Both the position numbers and the translations under genes were made by a program. Shown here in pieces: positions 16,382 through 26,539 of a DNA stretch of 59,448 nt. The notes beneath the pieces were generated by a model, which made no database searches, was not told where the DNA came from, and saw nothing but the letters and a program-made list of their open reading frames with translations. Within the stretch, counting starts at the first letter, position 1. Each line of letters starts with the position of its first letter. This DNA comes from JBFWYO01 sp050186335 (lineage in GTDB: Bacteria > Pseudomonadota > Alphaproteobacteria > Bin65): the NCBI GenBank assembly GCA_050186335.1, contig JBFWYO010000015.1:1-59448 (forward strand), given 5' to 3'.

Positions 16382-17533
16382 ATGCTGGACGCGCGCACGC
16401 TTTCCCTGGTCATGACCTATGTCGCCGCCGTATCGGTGCTCGGCATGGTTCTGCTCGCGTTCGGGCATCGCAACGAGAAGAGCCTGCCGCATGTCGCCGC
16501 CGCGACGCTGACGATCGCCATCGGCATGCTCGGCCTGACGTTGCGCGACATGGTGCCGGGCTTCGTTTCGGTGGTCGTCGCCAATACCCTGCTGGTGCTC
16601 GGTGCCGTCTACCTGCTGGCTTCGTTTCGCCACTTCTTCGGGCGCAAGACCCATTGGCCCTGGCTGGCGCTGGCGCCAGTCATCACGGCGGCGTCGTTTC
16701 TGTATTTCTGGGCCGTCAGCGACCAGGTCAACATCCGCATGATCATCTTCTCGCTGCTGTTCGGCGGCGGCGCCACCTGGATCGGCATTGAATTCCTGCG
16801 CCCGGTCAAGGACGAGGTCTGGCGCGGTGCGCGCATCGTCACCGGCCTGGGCTTCCTGGTCACCGGATTGGTTCACGCCTGGCGCGTGGTCTATGTCGCC
16901 AGCAGCGACCAGCCGTTGGAACTGATGGCTGGCAGTATTGCGTTCATCGTTCCCGCCCTGATCGGGATATTGACCAGCATCGTGACCAATTTCGGCTTCG
17001 CGCTGGTCGTCGGCCAGCGGCTGCAGTCGCGTTACGACCGTCTGGCGCGCGTCGACCAGCTCACCGAGCTGCTCAACCGGCGCGGCTTCGACGCATTGGT
17101 CGAGGCCGAGATCAGCCGCGCCTTGCGCCACAATACGCCGCTTTCGGTGCTGATCGGCGACCTCGACCGGTTCAAGCGAGTCAACGATTCGCTCGGTCAC
17201 AGCGCAGGCGACGCGGTGCTGACGGAAGCCGCCGCGCTGATCAAGCGTTCGGCGCGCAAGGAGGATCATGTCGGCCGCCTGGGCGGCGACGAGATCGCTT
17301 TGCTGCTTCCCGGCATCGACGGCGACGGCGCCGCGCGTACCGCCGAACGGCTGCGCGAAGCCGTCGCCGCCGGCAATATCGATTGCGGCCACCGCACCAA
17401 GCCGATGACGATGAGTTTCGGCGTCGCGACGCTGGGACGCGACGGCAAGACCTGGCTGTCACTGTATGCCGCCGCCGACCGCCGGCTTTATGCGGCCAAG
17501 CAGGCCGGCCGCAACAGGGTCGTCGCCGCCTGA
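16382..17533 (+). CDS. Membrane-bound diguanylate cyclase (GGDEF domain)
   Basis: A 383-residue protein predicted to make cyclic di-GMP from two GTP. The N-terminal 210 residues form about six hydrophobic segments (for example VMTYVAAVSVLGMVLLAF and VVVANTLLVLGAVYLLAS). They are followed by a GGDEF domain beginning DQLTELLNRRGFDALV. The active loop reads GRLGGDEIALLLPG, so the last position of GGDEF is Ile. An RxxD inhibitory site (RKED) lies exactly five residues before it, so product inhibition is expected. The ATG at 16382 is used; a GTG one codon earlier or a TTG at 16328 are alternatives. Its stop is seven bases from the stop of the convergent crotonase. Confidence 0.9.
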   Translation: MLDARTLSLVMTYVAAVSVLGMVLLAFGHRNEKSLPHVAAATLTIAIGMLGLTLRDMVPGFVSVVVANTLLVLGAVYLLASFRHFFGRKTHWPWLALAPVITAASFLYFWAVSDQVNIRMIIFSLLFGGGATWIGIEFLRPVKDEVWRGARIVTGLGFLVTGLVHAWRVVYVASSDQPLELMAGSIAFIVPALIGILTSIVTNFGFALVVGQRLQSRYDRLARVDQLTELLNRRGFDALVEAEISRALRHNTPLSVLIGDLDRFKRVNDSLGHSAGDAVLTEAAALIKRSARKEDHVGRLGGDEIALLLPGIDGDGAARTAERLREAVAAGNIDCGHRTKPMTMSFGVATLGRDGKTWLSLYAAADRRLYAAKQAGRNRVVAA

Positions 17534-17540
17534 TCCCCGG

Positions 17541-18344
17541 TCAGCGCTTGGAGAAATCCGGCTTGGTCTTGTTCAGGAACGCGTCGACGCCGATCTTGAA
17601 ATCCTCGTTGAAGCGGATTTTCTCGAACGCCTGGCCCTCGAGTTCCATGCCGGCCGATTGCGGCACTTCGTAGGTCGCGTTGAGTACCTTTTTCAACGTA
17701 TGCAGCGGAATCGACGGCCGCGACGCGAGATCGGCGACCCAGCGCGCGATCGCCTCGTCCAGCTGCCCGTCCGGCACCAATTCGCTGATCAGGCCCCACT
17801 GAAACGCCTCTTGGGCCGACAGCCGGCGCCCGCGCATGATCATTTCCTTGGCGCGGCCGAGCCCGGCGATATGCGCCACGCGCTGCGTCCCGCCGCTGCC
17901 CGGCATCGTGCCCAGGTTGATTTCCGGCAGCGCCAGCTGCGTGTTGGCGGTCGCCAGGCGGAAATCGCAGGCCAGCGCCAGTTCGAGCGAAACCCCCATG
18001 GCGAATTTTTCCATGGCGGCGATGACGGGTTTCTTCGCCCGCTCGGCGGCGGCGATGTTCCAGTGCATGTCAGCCATCACATCGGGCTTCTCCTTGAGAA
18101 ACCCGGCAATGTCGCCCCCGGAGCTATAGACGCCGCCCGCACCCCGGATGACGATCACGCGCACCGCAGGATCCTTATCCATCTCCTCGATCAGTGCCGC
18201 GATCTGGGCGCGCGCCGCAAAGCGGATCACGTTCATCGGCGGACGGTCGAAAACGATGGTCCCGGCCCCGCTCTTTTCGTCGACCTCCCAGCGCAAACCC
18301 TCGGGCCGGGACAGGATCGCGGGACGGTTTTCGAAGTAGCGCAT
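17541..18344 (-). CDS. Enoyl-CoA hydratase/isomerase family protein
   Basis: A 267-residue crotonase. The first oxyanion loop is VYSSGGDIAGFL and the second is AMGVSLELALACDF. Both Glu residues used for hydration are present, in SLELAL and in LPEINLGTMPGSGGTQRV. The N-terminus (EVDEKSGAGTIVFDRPPMNVI) resembles cyclohexa-1,5-diene-carboxyl-CoA or benzoyl-CoA pathway crotonases, but this is only a resemblance. The ATG at 18344 is chosen because GAGGAAACC precedes it. A longer frame upstream shows no family similarity. It diverges from the crotonase at 18470. Confidence 0.88.
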   Translation of the reverse strand: MRYFENRPAILSRPEGLRWEVDEKSGAGTIVFDRPPMNVIRFAARAQIAALIEEMDKDPAVRVIVIRGAGGVYSSGGDIAGFLKEKPDVMADMHWNIAAAERAKKPVIAAMEKFAMGVSLELALACDFRLATANTQLALPEINLGTMPGSGGTQRVAHIAGLGRAKEMIMRGRRLSAQEAFQWGLISELVPDGQLDEAIARWVADLASRPSIPLHTLKKVLNATYEVPQSAGMELEGQAFEKIRFNEDFKIGVDAFLNKTKPDFSKR

Positions 18345-18469
18345 GGTTTCCTCGATCTGGTGACATACGGCACCGCATGGCGCCGTTGCGTGCGCGGACT
18401 TTACATAAGCGGAAAAATGTTGACCATGGCGAACCGCAACCGACCGGGGCAAAGGGAACCAGACGCCGC

Positions 18470-19267
18470 ATGGCCAAAAAACTGCCGAAATACGAGAATA
18501 TCCTCACCAAGTGGCACGGCCGCATCTTCGAGTTGCGGCTCAACCGGCCGCACAAGCGCAACGCCGTGTGCGACGCGCTGACCGACGAGATCTACGACTG
18601 CCTGCTGCAAATCCAGAAGGAAGACATCGGCGCCATGGTGCTGACCGGCAGCGGCGACCATTTCTGCGCCGGGCTGGACCTGGCCGAACACAAGGAACGG
18701 CCGATCTTTCCGTCGGTCAAGCACTCGGCCGGCTGGCATCGCATGCTCAATCTGGTCGAATTCGGACCGTGGCCGGTGGTCGCCGCGTTTCAAGGCGGGG
18801 TCATCGGCGGCGGGCTGGAAATCGGCTCGTCCGCGCATGTCCGCATCGCCGAGCCGAGCACGTTCTATCAGCTGCCCGAAGGCCGCCGCGGCATCTATGT
18901 CGGTGGCGGCGCCAGCGTACGCGTCACGCGCATCATCGGCGCGGACCGGATGCGCGAAATGATGCTGACCGGCAGGCGCTATAACGCGGAAGAAGGCAAG
19001 CAGCTCGGCCTGTCGCATTACAATGTCGGCAAGGGCGAGGCCTACAAGAAGGCGCTGGAGATCGCCGACGACATCGCCGGCAACGCGCCGATCTCCAATT
19101 ACATGATCATTCAGGCCCTGCCACGCATCGCCGACATGTCGCGCGAGGAAGGCTTCTTCACCGAATCGGTTGCATCGTCGATCTCGTCGCAAAGCCCCGA
19201 GGCGCGCGCCGGCATCGAGGCGTTTCTCAAGAAACAGCCGATCAGATTCGATAAAAAGAAGAAATAA
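18470..19267 (+). CDS. Enoyl-CoA hydratase/isomerase family protein
   Basis: A 265-residue crotonase with oxyanion loop HFCAGLDLAEHKE and second loop GVIGGGLEIGSSAHVR. Glu occurs in GGLEIG and again in LPEGRRGIYVGGGASVRV, so both acid/base positions are filled. The PEGRRGIYVGGGAS signature marks a subfamily distinct from the other three crotonases here. It ends with a Lys-rich tail (IRFDKKKK). ATG 18470 is used because the conserved region starts within ten residues. A strong palindrome lies between its stop and the convergent CoA ligase gene. Confidence 0.87.
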   Translation: MAKKLPKYENILTKWHGRIFELRLNRPHKRNAVCDALTDEIYDCLLQIQKEDIGAMVLTGSGDHFCAGLDLAEHKERPIFPSVKHSAGWHRMLNLVEFGPWPVVAAFQGGVIGGGLEIGSSAHVRIAEPSTFYQLPEGRRGIYVGGGASVRVTRIIGADRMREMMLTGRRYNAEEGKQLGLSHYNVGKGEAYKKALEIADDIAGNAPISNYMIIQALPRIADMSREEGFFTESVASSISSQSPEARAGIEAFLKKQPIRFDKKKK

Positions 19268-19287
19268 GCCGACCGATCTCGTCTGCA

Positions 19288-19422
19288 GCCCATCCTTCGA
19301 TACGCGCCCTACTCGCTACGCTCGGGGTCGCTACTCAGGATGAGGTCGGGCTTTTTTGGCCGACCCACATAAACCACCTCATCCTGAGTAGCGCGCCCTT
19401 GCGCGCGTATCGAAGGATGGGC
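19288..19422. repeat. Large nested palindromic element, likely bidirectional terminator
   Basis: The 20-base outer arms (19288-19307 and 19403-19422; GCCCATCCTTCGATACGCGC and its complement) are perfect. Inside, 16-base arms CTACTCAGGATGAGGT (19331-19346) and complement (19376-19391) are also perfect. The centre is a hairpin GGTCGG/CCGACC around GCTTTTTTGG. It fills the gap between two convergent genes. The CATCCTTCGA/CTCAGGATGAGG words relate it to the elements at 1539 and 41180. Confidence 0.8.
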
Positions 19423-19442
19423 CGTTGGTGCCTCCGTTCCGA

Positions 19443-21302
19443 CTACTCCCCCGCCACGACCACGTCATCGCCGGGCTGATCCGCATACAGACGTTCGACG
19501 AGCGCCGCGCGTCGGCGCAGCACGGCGCGTTGATTCAGATAGCCCTTATCCGTGATCTCGCCGGCGTCGATGTTCGGCGGCTCGCTCATCAATAGAACGC
19601 GGGCGATACGCGTCGAACTGCCCTTATTGTGCGCGTTGTAGGTATCGAGCGCCGATTTCAGCCGCTGTTTCACGTCCGGATGGCGGACGATTTGCTCCGG
19701 GGTCAGCGATGCGCAGGCCGGGATCGCCGCTTTGATCGCCGGAATGTTGGCAAACCCGAGCAGGCCGACCCACTCCTTGTCGTGCCCGGTCACCACGCTG
19801 TCCTGCACGACCGAATTGATGTGGGACAGCGAGCCGATGCGCACGGTGCCGACCGAGACCCAGGTGCCGGTCATCAGCTTGAAATTCTCGGCAACGCGGC
19901 CGTCGAACAGCAATCCCGCTTCGGGCCTGTTCGGATCGGACCAGCGCACCGCGTCGCCGATCTTGAACCAGCCTTCCTCGTCGAAGGCGGCCTTGGTCAG
20001 CTCGGGATCGTTGTAGTAGCCGGGCGTTATGTTCGGGCCCTTCAGGCGCAGCTCGATCTTGTCGCCCGACGGCACCAGCTTGGCCAAATTCCCCGGCACC
20101 GGCAGGCCGACCGACCCGGTCAGATCGGCGCCCCAAAAGGTGGCGATGGCGCACGGCGCGGTTTCGGTCGAGCCGAGCGACGACAGCAACGGGATCCGCT
20201 TGCCGCGCACTTTTATCGACAGCGCTTCGAGGCGATCCCACAAATTCTGCGGCAGGGCGGCGCCGGCGAAGAAGATGATATCGAGATCGCCGAACACGTG
20301 GCGGGCGAACGCGTCATCCTTCTCCCAGATCGGGATCAGCATGTCGTATGCGCGGGGCACGTTATAGAGAATCGTCGAATTCACATCGCGCAAATTCTTG
20401 AGGCTTTGTTCGAACTTGCCGGGCACCGGCTTGCCGCCATCGATATAAATCGTGCCGCCCGAATACATGACCTGGTTGAAATTGAAATTGCCGCCGAACG
20501 TATGATTCCACGGCAGCCAATCGACGACCACCGACGGCCGCCGCTTGACGAAAAGCCAGACCTGCTCGACCGCCGCCTGATTCGAGCACAGCATGCGCTG
20601 CGTGTTGATGACGCCCTTGGGCATGCCGGTCGAACCCGACGTCAAAAGTATCTTTGCGATCGAGTCGGGCCCGACCGTCGCATAGGCGCGCGCGACCCTG
20701 TCCGTCGGCGCCGCGGCCAGCAATCGGTCGAACGCGATGGCGGCGGGAAATTCCGCGTGTGGCGCGTCGGCGACGACCTGCACCCCCTTGAGATCGAGCG
20801 ATTTGAGCGCGCGGCCGTAGGCGGCGAGCGACGAGACGTAAATCAGGCTCGGCCTGAACTTGTCGTAGATGAATTTGATCTTCTCGAAATTCTCCGACAT
20901 CAGCGAATAGGCGACCGAGACGGGCATGAACGGAATGCCCACCTGCATCGCGCCCATCATGAGAATCGCGAAATTGATCCCGTTGTCGGACAGGGCGGCG
21001 ACCGGACGGGCCGGGCCGTGGCCGGCCGCCAACAGCGCCTCCGACACGCGGTCGGCGGCTTCGCGCACTTGGGCATAGGTAACCTTGCACCAGGCGCCCT
21101 GCGCGTCGCGTTCCGCCAGGAAAACCGCATCCGGCGTCCGGGTCGCCCATTCGCGCAGCTTCTCGCTCAACTGCGGCAGGTACGGCGCCGGTGGGGTCGG
21201 ATTGCCGACGATTTCGCTGCCGTCCGGCCGCCGTTCGCGGGTCAGGCTGGGCGGCGCCAGGTCCAGATCGACGAATCCATACGCCTTCGTATTGAGAGCC
21301 AT
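19443..21302 (-). CDS. Feruloyl-CoA synthase-like AMP-dependent ligase
   Basis: A 619-residue ANL-family ligase closest in layout to feruloyl-CoA synthases, which activate hydroxycinnamic acids such as ferulate for side-chain removal. The N-terminal region SLTRERRPDGSEIVGNP and the following 'PYLPQLSEKLREWA' are typical of that subfamily. The P-loop is LLTSGSTGMPKGVINTQRM. Further family marks are DWLPWNHTFGGNFNFN, SSLGSTETAPCA and the hinge LLFDGRVAENFKLMTGTWV. Start ATG 21302 has AGGAGG seven bases upstream. It diverges from the acyl-CoA dehydrogenase at 21441. Ferulate as the true substrate is inference. Confidence 0.9.
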   Translation of the reverse strand: MALNTKAYGFVDLDLAPPSLTRERRPDGSEIVGNPTPPAPYLPQLSEKLREWATRTPDAVFLAERDAQGAWCKVTYAQVREAADRVSEALLAAGHGPARPVAALSDNGINFAILMMGAMQVGIPFMPVSVAYSLMSENFEKIKFIYDKFRPSLIYVSSLAAYGRALKSLDLKGVQVVADAPHAEFPAAIAFDRLLAAAPTDRVARAYATVGPDSIAKILLTSGSTGMPKGVINTQRMLCSNQAAVEQVWLFVKRRPSVVVDWLPWNHTFGGNFNFNQVMYSGGTIYIDGGKPVPGKFEQSLKNLRDVNSTILYNVPRAYDMLIPIWEKDDAFARHVFGDLDIIFFAGAALPQNLWDRLEALSIKVRGKRIPLLSSLGSTETAPCAIATFWGADLTGSVGLPVPGNLAKLVPSGDKIELRLKGPNITPGYYNDPELTKAAFDEEGWFKIGDAVRWSDPNRPEAGLLFDGRVAENFKLMTGTWVSVGTVRIGSLSHINSVVQDSVVTGHDKEWVGLLGFANIPAIKAAIPACASLTPEQIVRHPDVKQRLKSALDTYNAHNKGSSTRIARVLLMSEPPNIDAGEITDKGYLNQRAVLRRRAALVERLYADQPGDDVVVAGE

Positions 21303-21440
21303 AAATCCTCCTGGGAACGGCCGGTTGCGCGCGGCGCTTTTTTTCGGGGAAACGCAATGAAGCATGCGCCGCGCGTTGTCAAGACGGGCGGCTCGCTCTA
21401 TTAAAGTGGGTAAAATCCGCCCCATCGAGGAAGCGCGCCC

Positions 21441-23219
21441 GTGACCGACTATCGCCCGCCCGTCGACGATATTCTCTTCCTGCTGCGTCATGTGATCGAC
21501 ACCGAAGCGGTGCTCGCCCTGCCCGGCTACGCCCATGTCGACCGGGCGACGGTCGAAAGCGTCATCGACGCGGTGGCCAAGTTCACCGCCGGCGCGGTCG
21601 CCCCGATCAATCTTGCAAGCGACCGTCAGGGTGCGCGCTTCGAGAACGGCAAGGTGTACCTGCCCGACGGTTTCGTCGATCTGTACCGCAAATGGTGCGC
21701 GGCCGGCTGGCCGGCGCTGGACCTGCCGGAGGAATACGGCGGCCAGAACATGACCGAGCTGGTGCAGAGCGCCTTATCGGAAATGTTGAACGGCGCCTGC
21801 ATCGCCTTCGGCATGCTGACCACGTCGAGCCGCGCGGCCGCGCGCGTGCTGCAGGTGCACGCGGACGCGCCGACCAGGTCGATCTATCTGCCCAAGCTGA
21901 CCGACGGCGAGTGGTCCGGCACGATCGTTATGACCGAGCCGCATGCCGGTTCCGACATCGGCCTGGCGCGGACCAAGGCGCGCAAGCTGCCGAACGGCAA
22001 ATACGCCATCAGCGGCACCAAGATTTTCATCTCGTTTGCCGATCACGACGCGGTCGAGCAGATCGTCCACATCGTGCTGGCGCGCACCGAAGGCGCGCCT
22101 TCCGGCGTCAAGGGTCTGAGCCTGTTCCTGGTGCCCAAGCGGACGCTTAACGACGACGGTTCGCTCGGCACGTTCAACAACGTGCGCATCGAACGCATCG
22201 AGGAGAAAATGGGCATGCACGGCTCGCCGACCTGCGTCGTGCAGTTCGAAGACGCGGAAGGCATGCTGCTGGACGGCGAATTCAACGGCATCCGCAACAT
22301 GTTCACGATGATCAATACGATGCGCTTGGAAGTCGCGTTCGAGGCGATCGGCCTGTCCGGTGCCGCGACCGATCATGCCCTGCGCTATGCGCTTGAGCGG
22401 CCGCAAGGCAATTCCGGAAAAGGCGGCACCAAGGACAATGACGGCAAACCGGTGCCGATCATCGAGCATCCGGACGTGCGCCGCATGATCCTGACCATGA
22501 AATCGTTGAGCGACGCCGGCCGCGCGCTCGGTTACGAGGCAGCCTGGCTGATCGACCGCGCGCGCGCCGCACCCGACGAGCAAACGCGCCGCGACGCCGC
22601 CGATCTGGCCGCCTGGCTGCTGCCGATCGCCAAGGCGCATCTGAGCGACAACGCCGTCGACATCTGCAATATCGGGATTCAGATTTTCGGCGGCCACGGC
22701 TTCATCAAGGAAACCGGCGCGGAGCAGTATGCGCGCGACGCACGCATCCTGGGCATTTACGAGGGCGCCAACGGCATCCAGGGCATCGATCTGGTGTCGC
22801 GCAAGCTGATGCAGGCGAACGGACGTTTGTACAATTTGTTCGTCGAACGCATTCGCGCTGACCTCGGCCGTTTCGCCGGCCGCAAGGAAACGCGCGAGAT
22901 CCACGGCGCCGTCGCCGCCTGCCTCGACCTGTTCGACCGTACGACCCAGTATATGGTCGCGCGCAACCGAGGGGCGCCGCGCGACGCCCTGGCCGGCGCA
23001 TCGCCGTACCTGAAGCTGGCCGGTCGGCTGACGCTCGGCTGGCTGTGGCTGCGCATGGCCGGAGTCGACGGGCATAGCGCGCTGATCGCCGAAAAACGCG
23101 CGCTGGCGCAATTCTACGCGGCGCAGATCATGGCCGACACCGAGGCGCTGGCGCGCCAGGCGACCGCGGGTGCGGCGACGCTCGACGCGCTGGACAGCAA
23201 GGCGCTGGCGCGCGCGTGA
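21441..23219 (+). CDS. Acyl-CoA dehydrogenase, long (about 590 residue) type
   Basis: Flavoenzyme that introduces a trans-2 double bond into an acyl-CoA. At 592 residues it belongs to the long subfamily that carries an extra N-terminal segment (YRPPVDDILFLLRHV) and a C-terminal extension. That subfamily includes 3-methylmercaptopropionyl-CoA dehydrogenases (DmdC) as well as uncharacterised fatty and aryl acyl-CoA enzymes. Core marks are MTEPHAGSDIGLARTKA (FAD binding), ISFADHD, and the catalytic base Glu in IYEGANGIQGIDLVSRKL. Start is GTG with GAGG upstream. It is divergent from the feruloyl-CoA-synthase-like gene, so the two may serve one pathway of CoA-bound side-chain oxidation. Confidence 0.92.
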   Translation: MTDYRPPVDDILFLLRHVIDTEAVLALPGYAHVDRATVESVIDAVAKFTAGAVAPINLASDRQGARFENGKVYLPDGFVDLYRKWCAAGWPALDLPEEYGGQNMTELVQSALSEMLNGACIAFGMLTTSSRAAARVLQVHADAPTRSIYLPKLTDGEWSGTIVMTEPHAGSDIGLARTKARKLPNGKYAISGTKIFISFADHDAVEQIVHIVLARTEGAPSGVKGLSLFLVPKRTLNDDGSLGTFNNVRIERIEEKMGMHGSPTCVVQFEDAEGMLLDGEFNGIRNMFTMINTMRLEVAFEAIGLSGAATDHALRYALERPQGNSGKGGTKDNDGKPVPIIEHPDVRRMILTMKSLSDAGRALGYEAAWLIDRARAAPDEQTRRDAADLAAWLLPIAKAHLSDNAVDICNIGIQIFGGHGFIKETGAEQYARDARILGIYEGANGIQGIDLVSRKLMQANGRLYNLFVERIRADLGRFAGRKETREIHGAVAACLDLFDRTTQYMVARNRGAPRDALAGASPYLKLAGRLTLGWLWLRMAGVDGHSALIAEKRALAQFYAAQIMADTEALARQATAGAATLDALDSKALARA

Positions 23220-23238
23220 CGAACGTGCGGTTTCGCCG

Positions 23239-26200
23239 CTAACGCAGGCCCGACCGGTCGACCGACAGGCGCTGCGACAGCGCGACATTCGCAATCGAGA
23301 ATTCGACGCACGGCGCGCTGCCGAGCAGGGTGACTCGCAAACTGGCGACATCGTCGGCCAGGAGCCAGCGCGGCGCCGCATCGAGCGGCACGATCAGGCG
23401 GCCGTTGTGGACGCGTAAGCGCACGTTTGCGGCCGGATGAGCCGCAGCCGCGCCGCGCAGCAGCCAGGCGATCTCCAGTTCCGCGCGGTGAACGTCGCCG
23501 GCACAGGCGAAATCGAAACTCAGCAGGCCGGCCTCGCGCCCGGCCAGGCGCTGCGCGCCGAGATCGATCTCGACGCTGGAGCGCGGCCCGTCCACCTTGA
23601 AGCGGCCCGACCCCAAGCGGGTCGCGCCCGTCAACGCCCGCGTCGCCTCGGCGGGAAGAGTGCGAACGACCCGTGCCGCGCGCGCCAAGGAGTTGTGCGA
23701 CCGTCCCCACGAGACGGGCAGCGATCGCAAGTTGGCGAACCGGAACCCTTTATCGAGCAGGACCATAGCGGCCTCGTCGACCTCGATCCGGACGTTCGGG
23801 CCGAGCGCTTGAATGCGCTCGCGCGCCCCGCGGCGGATCATCCAAATGTCCGTGCCGATCAGGAACGGCTCATAGTCGTTGAGCACGTAGCGGTAGAGCA
23901 GATGCGTGCGCAAACCCGGCGGCCCGCCGTCCGCGCCCAACCTATCCGCATCGACGAGCGCAAGCGGCGGGGGCCGCTCGGCCATCGCCAGAAGCGCGCG
24001 CAACTGCTGATTCGGATGCACGAGGTTGTATGCGGCCGCGGTTTCCGTCGGCGGGCGCCGCCGAAAATAATAATAATGCGCGCCGCGATTGGTCAGATCC
24101 AGATAGGTCTCGTCCTTCGCCAGCACGTTGGTCAGAACCTTGTTGACGCGTTGCAAGCGATCGAGATGGGTTTGATCGATGTAGGTTCGCCCGATCTTGG
24201 CTAGCCCAAGGCTGGCGCCATCGACCAAGCCCGGACGCATCGTGTCGGCCTGGAAGGGCCGAAAGAATATGCTCCTCGGATCGAAGCCGCCGTTCTGGAA
24301 CCACAAGCCGGCGCCGAATACGAAGACCGCGAGCGCCGGACCCAATCGCCGGAAACGGCAGACGACAAACAGCAGCACCGGCAGCAGCAGCGTGAGCGCC
24401 CAAATGCTGGCAATCCCGAGGCGCGTCGCGCCGGCCGGATCGATTCGCCCGGCGGCCCGGGCGATGAACAGGAACGTCACGATGAAGATGGGCAGGGCGA
24501 AAATCCAGGCGCGGCGACGATACTCCGGATCCTTTGTCGTCCATGCGTGCAACAGAACGACGCCGGCCCCGATCGCGACGAACACGAAAGCGGCGCGCAG
24601 CGCCTGCCAGTAGAACGGATTGCCGTACGAGGCATGGTTGAACGACGCCAGCCACGACGTACCATTGGCGACCAAATTGATCGACGATTGTTCGAGCCCA
24701 TAGCGGATGGCGCCGGCGAACATCTGTCCGAACGGCGTCAGCAGCGTCAGCAATACGAGGCAAGCCGCGAGGGCCGCGAACCCAAGAACGCTCCGCCGCG
24801 CATCGTCGCGCACCGCGCGGACCAGCATGACGATGCCGAGCGGCACGAGGGCCAGCGCCGTCATGCCGCCTTGGGCCGGCGCGAACAACACCGCCGCGAC
24901 CCCGCACACAAGCGCGCACCCGAGCCAGACCGAAGGGCGCCACCGCACGTAATATCCCATGCCCAGCACGCACAGGATCGCCGTGTTGAGCGTGTCGACC
25001 TCGGGCAGACCGTTGGCCGGCGGCATGAAAAAAAGCGCCAGAAAGGCGATTTCCTTGCCGAGGATCCAGGCAATGGCGGGAAATGCGATTGCCAAGACCA
25101 GCATCGTACGGATCGGCGCGGACGCGGCGATGCCGGCCTGCGTTCCGTCGAACAGCAATTCGCCGAGCAGGCCCGGCAGATAATTGACCAAACCCCGCGC
25201 CGGTGCGTGGTCCCACAGCGGTATCAGACCATGCTCGTACCAGGACGCAAACGGCGTCAGCATTTCGCCGACATGGTAATCGTCGGGCCGTAAGTACGAA
25301 ATGCCGATCGGATAGGTCTTCAATAAGACGAGCACCGCCACCAGACATACCGGCGACAGCGCGAACCGCAGATCGACGATGCCGCCGGGCGCGTCGGAGC
25401 CGCGGCTGGACCGCATTGCCCGACGCGCCCAGTCGGCGTACGCGGCGATCATGGCGACGCCGATGACGACGAACAGCCACGGCTGCATCGTGTGCCCGAA
25501 GAAACGCCGCGCGTCCGGCGCTCCCGGCTCGATCCACGGATTCGGCACCAGCAGCAGGAACAACCCCGGCAGCGGCAACTGGACGATCAGCAACGCGATA
25601 CGCAGCGCCCGTCGAAGCCGTTGCGTATCGCGTGCGGCGAGCAGCACCGCCAGCGCGCCGGCGATCGCGATCGCGCCTAAAAGACGAACCGTCCACCGGA
25701 TCGTCATACGCGGATCGCGCGGAAACTGCAGATCGAGAAATACCAGGGCGCGATCGGCGACGACGAGGGTCGCCAGCGCCGCGAATACCGCGGCCAGGGC
25801 GAGCGCGAGCCCGAACGCAACGCCGTCGCGAAACGCGACAGGATCGTCGCGCCAAAAGCGCGCGGGCCGGGCGACGGCGCCGAGCGCCAGCAAGGCGGCA
25901 ATCCCGATTGCAGCGCCGGAGAGCTGCAACATATCGAAGCCGGTCGGCCGGCTGGCCAAGCCGCCCGACAGCCAAACCAGCGCCGGGATGCTGGCGACGA
26001 TCAGCACCGAATCGAACTGCCGCGCCGCCGCCGTGCCGACGCGCGCGGTGAGCGAAGCCGCGAGGCTCAACCATATCGCAATCATGACGAGAAAGCCGAG
26101 ACAGAACGCGGCCGGCAATGCCAGGTCGCGCAGCTTCAAATCGTCGTTCCACGCCATGCCACCGACGATGAAGTCCCGATAGATATCGCGGTCGGGCGTT

Positions 26201-26367
26201 TCGACGTAGACCACGCGGGCGAGCAGGATGGCGACCGTCAGGCTGGCCAGCCAATAGCCCCAGCCGCGAAATACCGCCGTGCGCGCGCCACTCAAAAAAG
26301 TGCGCAGGCGGCCGAGCCTCGTTGCCGGCGCCTGGACGCCGCTCGCGTACGCGTCGATTGCCGCCAT
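23239..26367 (-). CDS. Large polytopic membrane protein of unknown function
   Basis: A 1042-residue protein that I cannot assign to a named family. About the first 690 residues contain many hydrophobic segments, roughly a dozen (for example WLASLTVAILLARVVYV, LPAAFCLGFLVMIAIWLSLA, ALVPLGIVMLVRAV). The last 350 residues are soluble-looking and rich in short beta-strand patterns. The first periplasmic loop is acidic and polar (ETPDRDIYRDFIVGG), which recalls GT-C-type glycosyltransferases, but the usual signatures are not clear. It is divergent from two glycosyltransferase-like genes (26540 and 27606), suggesting a role in glycan assembly or export. Its stop is 20 bases from the convergent dehydrogenase. 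Confidence 0.8.
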   Translation of the reverse strand: MAAIDAYASGVQAPATRLGRLRTFLSGARTAVFRGWGYWLASLTVAILLARVVYVETPDRDIYRDFIVGGMAWNDDLKLRDLALPAAFCLGFLVMIAIWLSLAASLTARVGTAAARQFDSVLIVASIPALVWLSGGLASRPTGFDMLQLSGAAIGIAALLALGAVARPARFWRDDPVAFRDGVAFGLALALAAVFAALATLVVADRALVFLDLQFPRDPRMTIRWTVRLLGAIAIAGALAVLLAARDTQRLRRALRIALLIVQLPLPGLFLLLVPNPWIEPGAPDARRFFGHTMQPWLFVVIGVAMIAAYADWARRAMRSSRGSDAPGGIVDLRFALSPVCLVAVLVLLKTYPIGISYLRPDDYHVGEMLTPFASWYEHGLIPLWDHAPARGLVNYLPGLLGELLFDGTQAGIAASAPIRTMLVLAIAFPAIAWILGKEIAFLALFFMPPANGLPEVDTLNTAILCVLGMGYYVRWRPSVWLGCALVCGVAAVLFAPAQGGMTALALVPLGIVMLVRAVRDDARRSVLGFAALAACLVLLTLLTPFGQMFAGAIRYGLEQSSINLVANGTSWLASFNHASYGNPFYWQALRAAFVFVAIGAGVVLLHAWTTKDPEYRRRAWIFALPIFIVTFLFIARAAGRIDPAGATRLGIASIWALTLLLPVLLFVVCRFRRLGPALAVFVFGAGLWFQNGGFDPRSIFFRPFQADTMRPGLVDGASLGLAKIGRTYIDQTHLDRLQRVNKVLTNVLAKDETYLDLTNRGAHYYYFRRRPPTETAAAYNLVHPNQQLRALLAMAERPPPLALVDADRLGADGGPPGLRTHLLYRYVLNDYEPFLIGTDIWMIRRGARERIQALGPNVRIEVDEAAMVLLDKGFRFANLRSLPVSWGRSHNSLARAARVVRTLPAEATRALTGATRLGSGRFKVDGPRSSVEIDLGAQRLAGREAGLLSFDFACAGDVHRAELEIAWLLRGAAAAHPAANVRLRVHNGRLIVPLDAAPRWLLADDVASLRVTLLGSAPCVEFSIANVALSQRLSVDRSGLR

Positions 26368-26539
26368 GTCCCGCTCGATGGTGCGTTAGGTCGCACGGTC
26401 GAACCGAGCGCCGCCAATAAGCATGACACCCAGTCGACAAGTTCCGCAATTGTTGCGCGTTGACGCATTCCAATCAACCGTCGCCGCGCGCGCACTTGCG
26501 CCCACGGCGACAGAACTTGACCGCAACCGGTAGCTTGAT